64,000 nucleotides of DNA from Cycloclasticus sp. Lineage in GTDB: Bacteria; Pseudomonadota; Gammaproteobacteria; Methylococcales; Cycloclasticaceae. The DNA is taken from assembly GCA_040743155.1 (NCBI GenBank), contig JBFLJU010000001.1, forward strand, positions 682,001 through 746,000, written 5' to 3'. The notes below the pieces were generated by a model. It saw only the letters and a list, made by a program, of their open reading frames with translations, ran no database searches and was not told the DNA's origin. The translations under genes and the position numbers were made by a program. Numbering within the stretch: the stretch's first letter is position 1; the number at the start of each line of letters is the position of its first letter. This document shows positions 27,138 through 35,340 of this stretch, one piece after another.

Positions 27138-29342
27138 ATGCTATTCGGACGTCACAAAAAGAACCCTATCAAGATGGTCGACAAAAAAGTCGACAAATGG
27201 ACCTATGCGACATGTGGTTATTGCTCAGTAGGTTGTTCAATTGAAATAGGTACAAATGCCGACGGTAAAGTTGTCGGTTCAAGAGGAGTTGGTGGAGCAG
27301 ATGTTAATCGCGGCAAACTTTGCGTAAAAGGCATATTCGAACACGAGGTTTTTGGCTCATCGGGCAGGGGTGATGAACCGCTCATTCGCGATAGTATTCA
27401 AGAAGATTACCGTAAAACTGATTGGGATAATGCTGCCACTGTGATGGCTAGCAATATCAACCGTATTCAAGAAACACATGGTCGCGACTCGTTTGCAGTT
27501 GTATCAACCGGCCAGTTGTTAACAGAAGAATTTTATACCTTAGGTAAATTAACCCGAGGTGTTATCGGCACAAATAATTACGATGGCAACACAACCTTGT
27601 GTATGGCATCGGCTGTATCAGGTTATAAGCGCTCATTTGGTTCAGATGGCCCACCGGGCTGTTACGAAGATTTTGAATACACCGAGTGTCTGATGGCTTG
27701 GGGTTCGAACTTGCCTGAACAACATCCCATTATTTATTGGCGCTTACAAGAAGCGCGCGAAAAACGTGATTTCCCGTTAATTGTTGTTGATCCACGTGTC
27801 ACCATGCTGGCACAAAAAGCCGATATACACTTGGCGATCACACCGGGTACGGACGTGGTGCTTCAGAATGCCTTAATGTATGTTATTTTGACCGAAGGCC
27901 TAGAAGACCGTCATTACATTGATGCAAATACGGTAGGGCTGGAAGAGCTAGAAGCAGAAGTACAGAATTTTGATCCAACGACTGCGGCGGCCATTTGTGG
28001 TATTGATGAAGATACCATCCGTAGCGTTGCACGTATTTATGCAAAAGCCGGTTCTGCGATGAGTATTTGGACGATGGGTATTAACCAAAGTACACACGGC
28101 TCAGACGGCGTTGTCGGTATTAATAATTTAAATTTGATTACTGGCAATGTGGGTAAAAAAGGCGGTACAAGCTTGTCTATTACCGGACAGTGCAATGCCA
28201 TGGGCACGCGTGAATGGTCATCATGTTCCGGTTTGCCCGGTTACCGTGCCCTTGAAAAAGAAGAAGACCGCAAAGAAATAGGTGAGTTTTGGAATGTAGA
28301 CCCGGACTTTTTTCCGACGAAAAGAGGCCTTGCTCAAACCGATATATTTTCTGCGATAGAAACCGGTCAAATCAAAGGGATGTGGTTGGTGGCGACGAAC
28401 CCAATGACATCAATGCCCAATACCGAGCGTACTCGTAAAATACTTGAAAAGCTCGACTTCTTAGTGGTTCAAGACAGCTACGCTGATGTCGAAACGACGC
28501 AATATGCTCATCTTTACCTTCCAGCGGCAACGTGGGCGGAAAAAGAGGGTGTTTTTACTAATACAGAGCGCCGTGTGAATATTGTTCGTAAAGCAACGAA
28601 GACGTACGGTAATTCGAAATCAGATTTTGATATATTTAACCTATTGGCGAAGCACTTTGCAGCTAGCGAAAAGATGAATTTCCCAGATAAGCCGGCAGAT
28701 GCTTTTGAAGAAATGAAAGCGCTTTCTAAAGGACGCTTAGTTGATATTTCAGGTATGAATCACGATCTAATTGAAAAGCAACGTGGTATCCAGTGGCCTT
28801 ACACAGAAGAGCAAGCCAATAAAGGCGAGGTGCCGCCCAAAGGTGGGAAGCGTTTATATACAGAGCCCGCTACATTCCGTCATGCTGATGGTATGGCAAA
28901 GCTGATACCGTTGCCCTTTATTAATAATAACGAAGTGCCGGATGAGAAGTTCCCCTTTTGGCTAAATACAGGCCGTTTGGTAGAGCACTTCCACACGCGC
29001 ACTAAAACAGGCAAATTAAGTAATACGAATAAGTACAGCCCCATTCCGTTTATGGAAATAAACCCTGATGCCGCGAGCGATCTTGGGATCAGGCAAGGGG
29101 AGTATGTTCGCTGTATATCACGGCGCGGTGACGCGGTAGTGATGGCTATGTTAACGCAGCGCGTACCCAGGAATATGGTGTTTATTCCATTCCATTATTT
29201 TGACTGTGTCAATCGCTTAACACTTGGGCTGTTAGACCCACATTCGCGCCAACCAGCGTATAAACAATCTGCCATTACGATTGAAAGATTAGAAGATCAA
29301 CAAGCAGCTGCGCAGCTTAATATGGAAATGCGCAGCTTTTAA
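27138..29342 (+). CDS. narB: Assimilatory nitrate reductase catalytic subunit (NarB/NasC type, Mo-bis-MGD)
   Basis: The 734-residue enzyme has an N-terminal [4Fe-4S] site (C26, C29, C33, C62) with the electron-transfer lysine K64, and the molybdenum ligand Cys155 in 'LCMASAV', followed by 'GPPGCYEDFEYTECL' as in cyanobacterial NarB and bacterial NasA/NasC. It ends soon after the 'FHYFDC...LDPHSRQP' motif and lacks the C-terminal [2Fe-2S] extension of Klebsiella NasA, matching NarB length (about 730). No Tat signal is present, so it works in the cytoplasm. Its partner seems to be the next gene. The ATG at 27138 or at 27174 (MVDKKVDK) could be the start. Confidence 0.92.
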   Translation: MLFGRHKKNPIKMVDKKVDKWTYATCGYCSVGCSIEIGTNADGKVVGSRGVGGADVNRGKLCVKGIFEHEVFGSSGRGDEPLIRDSIQEDYRKTDWDNAATVMASNINRIQETHGRDSFAVVSTGQLLTEEFYTLGKLTRGVIGTNNYDGNTTLCMASAVSGYKRSFGSDGPPGCYEDFEYTECLMAWGSNLPEQHPIIYWRLQEAREKRDFPLIVVDPRVTMLAQKADIHLAITPGTDVVLQNALMYVILTEGLEDRHYIDANTVGLEELEAEVQNFDPTTAAAICGIDEDTIRSVARIYAKAGSAMSIWTMGINQSTHGSDGVVGINNLNLITGNVGKKGGTSLSITGQCNAMGTREWSSCSGLPGYRALEKEEDRKEIGEFWNVDPDFFPTKRGLAQTDIFSAIETGQIKGMWLVATNPMTSMPNTERTRKILEKLDFLVVQDSYADVETTQYAHLYLPAATWAEKEGVFTNTERRVNIVRKATKTYGNSKSDFDIFNLLAKHFAASEKMNFPDKPADAFEEMKALSKGRLVDISGMNHDLIEKQRGIQWPYTEEQANKGEVPPKGGKRLYTEPATFRHADGMAKLIPLPFINNNEVPDEKFPFWLNTGRLVEHFHTRTKTGKLSNTNKYSPIPFMEINPDAASDLGIRQGEYVRCISRRGDAVVMAMLTQRVPRNMVFIPFHYFDCVNRLTLGLLDPHSRQPAYKQSAITIERLEDQQAAAQLNMEMRSF

Positions 29343-29368
29343 TAGCTAGGTAAAAAACCAATACCCTT

Positions 29369-31258
29369 ATGTTTGAAGTTAGAAGTGATGAACCAAAGTA
29401 TGCGTTTCTTTGGGATAAAGAGACGAAAGCAAAAAACCTATATGGCGACTCCATTGAGTTAACGTCAGATGAGGACGATTTGCATGGCGTTAGTTTAAAT
29501 ATCAATGGCGATGCAGCCTTAGGTGAAAATCCAAATCGCTATAAGCAGCATGGTTTTTACCTAAATGCTGATAATTGCATTGGTTGCCACGCTTGTGAAG
29601 CAGCCTGTAGTGAAAAAAATGACAACCCCGGGCATATTGCGTTTCGTTCCGTAGGTTATGTAGAAGGTGGTACCTATCCAGAGTATCAGCGTCTGAATAT
29701 ATCAATGGCGTGTAACCATTGTGACGACCCTGTTTGCTTAAAAGGCTGCCCAACGCGCGCGTATACAAAATATGCCGAGTATGGCGCGGTACTGCAAGAC
29801 CCAGATATTTGTTTTGGTTGTGGTTATTGCACATGGGTTTGTCCATACAACGCACCGCAACTTGACCCTGTTAAGGGTGAGGTCAGCAAATGTAATATGT
29901 GTGTAGATCGTTTGGAAGTAGGACTCAAACCCGCTTGTGTATCGGCCTGCTTGGGTAACGCACTTGACTTTGGTGTGATCGAAAATGTGCCAGAAAACCG
30001 TGCCGAGTGCAAAACAGAAATCCCTGGATTTCCAACGACAGACATCACGCACCCAAACATTCGTTTTCAGCAATCACGCCAAAATAAGCGTGAAATGACA
30101 CGCACGGATTCAATGCCACTTAAGTATCACAAAGATGAAGAGGCGGGCAAATACAAACCGGTAGTTGACGAAAAGCACGGGCTTGAAAAGCAGTGGAACT
30201 GGCGAGCTTTGTTGATGACGCATGAAAGCTCCCACGTGATTTTTACACTCGCAACGCAGGCTATTTTAGGTGCATTTTTGATGTTGGTGTTGGGTCATAT
30301 GACAGGTTCTGACGCCGTATTAGCAATTCAATCATCCAGTGCCTATATGCCATTATTGGTTGTTATGACTATAGTGCTGACGGTTGGGCTTTATAAATTG
30401 AATATGCATTTAGGTAAACCGCATCGTTTTTATCGTGGCTTTTACAACTTACGTCATTCACCAGTAAGCCGTGAGATTGCGGGTGTCAGCCTGTTTTATA
30501 CCAGTTTGCTAGGGTTTGTTTTTTTTAGCTTTTTTGAAGTCGATATATTCATCGCTTTATTCGCTATATTAGGTGTGGTCAGTGGACCATTAGGTTTGTT
30601 TTATATGTACAAACTTTACCGCATTAAAGCGCGACCTTTTTGGGATCACTGGCAAACAGCAACTTCTTTTGTCGGCACTTGTTTTAGTTTAGGTGCTCTG
30701 GTTATTGGATTAGTGGTGCTGGTTGATGGCTCGCTTGTGGACTCATTTTATACAAGCTTAGTCGTATTGCTATTAGTGGGGCTTTCACTCGAAGCTATTG
30801 GACACATCGCCCACGCGAATGACCTTCAAGGAGGCGAAGGCGAAGGCAGTGCTTCTTGGTATTTACAAACAACGCGATTTGCATGGCCGTACATTATCAG
30901 TAATGTATTACTGGGCGTATCCATTGTGGCGACTTGTTTCTTAATTGACTCGCCATCGTCAGTCATTGGCTGGGGTATGCTGACGGTATCCTTATTAGCA
31001 ACGGCGGTTATCAGGCGTTCATTGTTTTTTGCATTGGTAATTCCAACCACCATGCCTGGTGCATTCTTTTGGAAAAATAAAGGTTTCGAGGAACATGCGA
31101 AGGAAACGGGTTTAGCCAATATGCAACAGGTAGGCGTTCAATATGAGCAGCACCGTAGTTTCAAGCTTGGTGAATTAATAGAAACCATTAAAACAACCAC
31201 AGCTAAAGAAGCGATTGACCAAGTGAAAGGGATTTTTGATTGGAAATCTGTTAAATAG
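29369..31258 (+). CDS. Fused DmsB-like ferredoxin and DmsC-like quinol-oxidising membrane anchor
   Basis: The 629-residue protein joins two subunits that are separate in DMSO reductase. Residues about 60-240 hold sixteen cysteines for four [4Fe-4S] clusters: 70/73/76/80, 115/118/123/127, 148/151/154/158 and 175/178/190/194, in the DmsB/NrfC order. Residues about 280-600 form some eight membrane helices of DmsC type ('LGKPHRFYRGFYNLRHSPVSREI' is typical). There is no signal peptide, so the ferredoxin part should be cytoplasmic, on the side of NarB and NirBD. It lies 26 bases after narB. The likely role is to pass electrons from quinol to the nitrate reductase; this is inference from context. 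Confidence 0.88.
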   Translation: MFEVRSDEPKYAFLWDKETKAKNLYGDSIELTSDEDDLHGVSLNINGDAALGENPNRYKQHGFYLNADNCIGCHACEAACSEKNDNPGHIAFRSVGYVEGGTYPEYQRLNISMACNHCDDPVCLKGCPTRAYTKYAEYGAVLQDPDICFGCGYCTWVCPYNAPQLDPVKGEVSKCNMCVDRLEVGLKPACVSACLGNALDFGVIENVPENRAECKTEIPGFPTTDITHPNIRFQQSRQNKREMTRTDSMPLKYHKDEEAGKYKPVVDEKHGLEKQWNWRALLMTHESSHVIFTLATQAILGAFLMLVLGHMTGSDAVLAIQSSSAYMPLLVVMTIVLTVGLYKLNMHLGKPHRFYRGFYNLRHSPVSREIAGVSLFYTSLLGFVFFSFFEVDIFIALFAILGVVSGPLGLFYMYKLYRIKARPFWDHWQTATSFVGTCFSLGALVIGLVVLVDGSLVDSFYTSLVVLLLVGLSLEAIGHIAHANDLQGGEGEGSASWYLQTTRFAWPYIISNVLLGVSIVATCFLIDSPSSVIGWGMLTVSLLATAVIRRSLFFALVIPTTMPGAFFWKNKGFEEHAKETGLANMQQVGVQYEQHRSFKLGELIETIKTTTAKEAIDQVKGIFDWKSVK

Positions 31259-31554
31259 GGTAAAAGCTTTAATGTATTTCTAATACGCTTACTGGGTATT
31301 TCCCTGTGTTAGAGACGAATAATTGTAAGCGACTTAAACGAGAAACAATATAACGCACAATAGGTTATTACTAGCGTGCAAACTTTTTAAATCCGACTAT
31401 CAAGCTTAGTCGGAGTCTTGTTTTTTTGTAATCCGTCGAGCGGTTGTCGTTGCCTTAAACTTGGTTTTTTTTGCTATAAACTTATTAAATAAGTTGAACT
31501 TACATTTAGATTTCTTGCCGAACGAGCACATTAACAAGCTTTAGGAGGTGTCTC
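31259..31554. other. Intergenic region after the nitrate operon
   Basis: This 296-base stretch has no supported gene. It contains the terminator at 31392-31427 and the promoter region for the small membrane gene at 31555, whose ribosome binding site AGGAGG lies at about 31542. Confidence 0.6.
31392..31427 (+). terminator. Intrinsic terminator of the nirB-narB operon
   Basis: TCCGACTA (31392-31399) pairs with TAGTCGGA (31407-31414) over a 7-base loop, an 8-bp stem, and is followed by GTCTTGTTTTTTT. It stands 134 bases after the last gene of the nitrate operon. Confidence 0.8.
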
Positions 31555-32004
31555 ATGGGTACCACAGTGGAGCGTCATACTCATCCACATGTTGAAGAAG
31601 GGGTTAGTCATTTTTGGGAGAATCACCATAGGGTGAATATTGAATTCGCCAAATATGCCGGGTTTGCTCTGGTTGCTTTGGGTGTAATCGGTATACCTTA
31701 TGCTGGCGAACAGTTCCTCATGTTTGTCTTAACACCCTTACAAAATGCAGGTCATATAGTGGCAGGTATGGTGCTAATCGGCTCAGTTGTATTGTTTGAT
31801 AGTTCATTCGCACGATTGGCAAACCAAGTGGTTGGACCACTTTGCATGATTTTGGCTGCATATGGTTTATCTGGAATGACTCCTGCTACAGAGTTATTAA
31901 ATTTAAATATGGGTGAAATCTTATTTTACATGTTTTTTGGTCTATTAACGGCATACATTGGCTGGGGTAAAGACCTATCCCATTTAAAACATTGGTGGCC
32001 ATAG
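31555..32004 (+). CDS. Unknown four-helix membrane protein with His-rich N-terminus
   Basis: I do not recognise this 149-residue protein. Its first 27 residues are soluble and contain seven histidines ('ERHTHPHVEEG', 'ENHHR'); four hydrophobic segments follow (about 34-52, 59-82, 93-107 and 118-138), and it ends 'HLKHWWP'. A strong AGGAGG lies eight bases before the ATG, so it is probably well translated. It is a single-gene unit, between the nitrate operon terminator and a terminator at its own 3' end. Metal binding by the histidines is only a thought. Confidence 0.75.
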   Translation: MGTTVERHTHPHVEEGVSHFWENHHRVNIEFAKYAGFALVALGVIGIPYAGEQFLMFVLTPLQNAGHIVAGMVLIGSVVLFDSSFARLANQVVGPLCMILAAYGLSGMTPATELLNLNMGEILFYMFFGLLTAYIGWGKDLSHLKHWWP

Positions 32005-32030
32005 AGTAAAAAAATAACTGTAAATACTAA

Positions 32031-34400
32031 TCAAGCCCCTTGTTTTTCAAGGGGCTTTTTTAATGAATTGAGAACACTATCTGCTAGCCCCAATAGTGTT
32101 TCTATATTGAGACAAAATTCCTTATGTGCAAGAGGGATGTCTTTCATATCACCCATCCGGAGAGATATTTCAAGTTGTTTTGACGATAATTTAAGTAACG
32201 GTGTTCCACAATATGCGGCAGATCCATGTACTTTATGAACAATCTCGGCAGCATCTTTATAGCTACTTTGTTTAACCAATTTAGAAACGCTATCGTTTTG
32301 TTTAGCCAATTCACTGAAAAATTTCTCAAGCATTAGGAGCATGAATACGGGGTCTGCATTCATGCTAGCTTTAGCTATGTCATAATCAAAAGGTTTGTTT
32401 GACAGACATGAGCGACTATTTTTTTGTGAGGATACGAAGGGTTGCGTTTCGCGATCGTGTTCATTGAGAAGCTGCTCAATCAATGTAAAAAATTGAACTT
32501 GGTCAATGGGCTTTATTAGATAGCCATCAAATGAGCTTATGTGGTGTGCTTTTTCTTCCCCTGATGTAATGTGAGCAGTGATAGCGACGGCGGGCGTTTT
32601 ATAGTTCGGTTTTGTCGGTTTGTTGCGAATCTCAAACAACACTTCATTGCCCATTTTTAAGGGCATTCTTAAGTCCAATAGCATTAAGTCAAAGTCCTGC
32701 TGGTTAGCTAAATCAAGGGCTTGTTGCCCATCATTTACACAAGTAACGTTGGCATGTTGACGTTCTAATAAATTACTTAGTAACAAGCGGTTTATTTCAT
32801 TGTCATCAGCAACTAATATTTTCTTTGCTGTTAAGTCAGGTAAGGGTGCAATATAGCTGCTAGGCCGACTCATTATGCTATAGCTGTCTTTAACATTAGT
32901 GAACGGTAAGGTAAACGTAAAGGTAGATCCTTGGCCTATTTTACTTTTGACATCAATTGTTCCATGAAGAGCATCAATAATTCGTTTGGTAATGACGAGC
33001 CCTAAACCTGTGCCTTGCCCACTGGTGAGGTTGCTGAGTTGAGAATACTCTTTGAAAAGTTGTTGGATATTCTCTTCAGTGATTCCAATACCACGATCGC
33101 AAATACTTATTTCTAGCTGATTGTTTTTTATTGGGCTAATCTTCAACAGGATAGTGACAGTCGAATGCTGACTGAATTTGATAGCATTGCCAATAAGGTT
33201 GGTGAGTATTTGGCCAAACTTTACGCAATCTTGGTTAATAAAATCAGGTGCATTATTATCATGTTGGTAGTCAAGTGTTACCCCGTTTTGATCAGCCTGA
33301 GTAGATAAAAGTAGTAAGGTATCTTCGATGGTTTTTTTGAGTTGGAAATTACTTTTATTGATAATAATTTTACCGGCTTCAAGTTGGGCAAAATCAAGTA
33401 CTTCATTGATGATAGTGTGCAGGTTCTTTGATGAAAGATGTGAGGCGTTAACTAACTTAATTTGATCGTTATCGAGTTCAGTTTTTTGAATAATTTCGAG
33501 AAAGCCGATGATCCCATTTAATGGAGTGCGTATTTCGTGACTGATATGTGAAATAAAACGTGACTTTGCCTCAACTGATTTAACAATCTCTGCTTGAGCA
33601 GAAAAGAGTTTATCGTTTTGTAGTCGTAATTCGTGGGTAGCCTCTCGAACTTTTTTCTCCTGTATTTGTTGGTGCCCTTTGATTTGGTGGGCCATTTTAT
33701 GAACACCGTTTGCAAGAATGGCAATCTCATCTTTTTTGCTGCTGATGGTACTGATTCTGGGAGGCGTGTAATTACCGTGGGTAATATGATTAACATCAGT
33801 TGTTAATTGAAGAATCGGTCGGGCAATAGTAGTACTGATGAATTTTGCTATAAACCCGATAATAATTAGTAGGAGCAAAGTGATGTAACAGGTGTTTAAT
33901 AAAATATCTAGTTGGCGCTGTTGGATGGCGTTGTATGAGAAAGTGAGGGTTACATAACCAATAGTTTCGTCTGTTTCTGTAAGCCGACCAACCAATAAAT
34001 CATCGAACTCATCAGCATGGCTTATGGGTTTAAGCTGGATGGATTGGACGATTTTTTTAGATGGTTTTGAAATCAACGTTGGTGTAGCGATTTCGCTGGT
34101 TGCGTACGCTAGAGTAGTGCCTCGTTTACTCGTTATGCTAATGGATATGAGGTCTGGTTCATTAATAGCGGCGCTAATGATGTTGTTCAGAGCGTCTAAA
34201 TCACCAGAGAAGACACCATTAACACTGGATTCAGCGACTGAATTTGCTAAGTTCTCATTTGTTTTATGTAATAAATCATACATATCAGTTAAACGAGTAG
34301 AGGTCAGGTAAGTCGCGAGAATAACAGCGAGTGCGGCGGCGGGGATGACCCCTAAAAGTAGTAATTTATTTTTTAACTGGAACCTATCGAGTAGACTCAT
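32031..34400 (-). CDS. BarA-like tripartite hybrid sensor histidine kinase (HAMP-HisKA-HATPase-REC-HPt)
   Basis: The 789-residue protein has a membrane helix (about 13-34), a periplasmic sensor of about 135 residues, a second helix (168-188), HAMP, a coiled segment, HisKA with phospho-acceptor H288 ('SHEIRTPLNG'), HATPase ('NLIGNAIKFS', 'DRGIGI', 'GTGLGL'), a receiver with D576 ('LLDLRMP') and a C-terminal HPt with H722 ('VHKVHGSAAYCG'). This is the BarA/ArcB-type phosphorelay layout. The periplasmic part does not let me name a ligand. It overlaps the preceding binding-protein gene by 17 bases, suggesting that protein may feed it its signal. No response regulator is adjacent. Confidence 0.92.
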   Translation of the reverse strand: MSLLDRFQLKNKLLLLGVIPAAALAVILATYLTSTRLTDMYDLLHKTNENLANSVAESSVNGVFSGDLDALNNIISAAINEPDLISISITSKRGTTLAYATSEIATPTLISKPSKKIVQSIQLKPISHADEFDDLLVGRLTETDETIGYVTLTFSYNAIQQRQLDILLNTCYITLLLLIIIGFIAKFISTTIARPILQLTTDVNHITHGNYTPPRISTISSKKDEIAILANGVHKMAHQIKGHQQIQEKKVREATHELRLQNDKLFSAQAEIVKSVEAKSRFISHISHEIRTPLNGIIGFLEIIQKTELDNDQIKLVNASHLSSKNLHTIINEVLDFAQLEAGKIIINKSNFQLKKTIEDTLLLLSTQADQNGVTLDYQHDNNAPDFINQDCVKFGQILTNLIGNAIKFSQHSTVTILLKISPIKNNQLEISICDRGIGITEENIQQLFKEYSQLSNLTSGQGTGLGLVITKRIIDALHGTIDVKSKIGQGSTFTFTLPFTNVKDSYSIMSRPSSYIAPLPDLTAKKILVADDNEINRLLLSNLLERQHANVTCVNDGQQALDLANQQDFDLMLLDLRMPLKMGNEVLFEIRNKPTKPNYKTPAVAITAHITSGEEKAHHISSFDGYLIKPIDQVQFFTLIEQLLNEHDRETQPFVSSQKNSRSCLSNKPFDYDIAKASMNADPVFMLLMLEKFFSELAKQNDSVSKLVKQSSYKDAAEIVHKVHGSAAYCGTPLLKLSSKQLEISLRMGDMKDIPLAHKEFCLNIETLLGLADSVLNSLKKPLEKQGA
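32033..32061. terminator. Terminator overlapping the 3' end of the hybrid kinase gene
   Basis: AAGCCCCTTG (32033-32042) pairs with CAAGGGGCTT (32048-32057), a 10-bp stem with a T-rich loop, followed on the plus strand by a T-run. It serves the unknown gene ending at 32004. The left part of the stem also encodes the last codons of the kinase gene on the opposite strand, so the two features share sequence. Confidence 0.85.
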
Positions 34401-35340
34401 AAGTCATCAGTTGTTCTTTTAATTCGTTGTCACGCGGAAAGTGCAAGTTTAAACTTTTGGCAACATTTCTGTTGCTGATAACATCAAAATACTTTGGATA
34501 AATAACGTTGTTAGTGTTGGGCGAATGAGCATTATCTAAGTGTAGTATGCTTTCAGCTAGATGACGAGAAAGTTGTTCTAAACTGCTGACTGTGCCAGCG
34601 ATAGCCCCAGCCTTTATAAAACCCTTTGAAAAACCGAGGATTGGCGTTCCATAGCGGTAGCTGGTTAACAGAATTTGCGGGAGAGAAGCCGCGTTATAAA
34701 TTTTGGTGTCAGCGATCGCTAAAATGATATCAGATGATTTTGAAACGTCAGCTATTTGATAGCGAACATTTTCAGAGCTCGTCATGAACTCGTTAATTAT
34801 TAATTGCGTGCCATTAGCGATGTTCTTTAATGGTTGTAGGTGCGTTTCTGATTGCTTAGTGATGATGACGCCAATATTCTTAAACGCAGGGTTTATTAAT
34901 TTTATTAAGTTTAGCTGTCTCGTTGGCGGTTGGTCTAAGACAAAGAAACGGTGTTTAGCTAGGCTTTCCGTGCAGTGTGGTAGACACGGGGCAAAGTTTC
35001 TAGAGTGCGATAATGTGGTTAATGTGTGAAAAGTTGTTGTCTGTATGTTAGATGCTATTATCGTCCTAGCAGTACTATTGTCTAGGTTCACGATAAGGTC
35101 TGGCTGTTTTTTAGTAAGCGTAGGTATGGATAAGGAGCTTGCTGCTATTCTGCTTAAACTAAGATCAGGATCAATGGCTAGTTGCTTGGAGAGCAGATTG
35201 GCAAAAGTAGTTTGATAGTTACTATCCTTATCGTAAATAAGCACAACGTTTTGTGCCAATGAAAGTGCTGGCATACCTAATAACGTAACGCTCAATAAAA
35301 CGTTTTGTATTATTATTCTAACGGATGAGTTAATTAGCAC
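34384..35340 (-). CDS. Periplasmic ABC_sub_bind-type solute-binding protein
   Basis: The 318-residue protein has a signal peptide ('NVLLSVTLLGMPALSLAQ') and a two-lobed binding fold with 'VVLIYDKDSNYQTTFANLL', 'NPAFKNIGVI', 'ILLTSYRYGTPILGFSKGFIKAGAIAGTVSSLEQLSRHLAE' spread along it and the closing 'VISNRNVAKSLNLHFP', which resembles the PF04392 family. No permease or ATPase gene is near. It overlaps the TonB receptor gene (35330) by 11 bases and the kinase gene by 17, so it is translated together with them. A sensory role rather than transport is inferred. Confidence 0.8.
   Translation of the reverse strand: MLINSSVRIIIQNVLLSVTLLGMPALSLAQNVVLIYDKDSNYQTTFANLLSKQLAIDPDLSLSRIAASSLSIPTLTKKQPDLIVNLDNSTARTIIASNIQTTTFHTLTTLSHSRNFAPCLPHCTESLAKHRFFVLDQPPTRQLNLIKLINPAFKNIGVIITKQSETHLQPLKNIANGTQLIINEFMTSSENVRYQIADVSKSSDIILAIADTKIYNAASLPQILLTSYRYGTPILGFSKGFIKAGAIAGTVSSLEQLSRHLAESILHLDNAHSPNTNNVIYPKYFDVISNRNVAKSLNLHFPRDNELKEQLMTYESTR

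Noticed and set aside
29502-30073. Overlapping minus-strand frames of 78 to 117 codons
   Set aside because: They are antisense to the DmsB-like cysteine clusters, and their His- and Cys-rich look is a by-product of that sequence.
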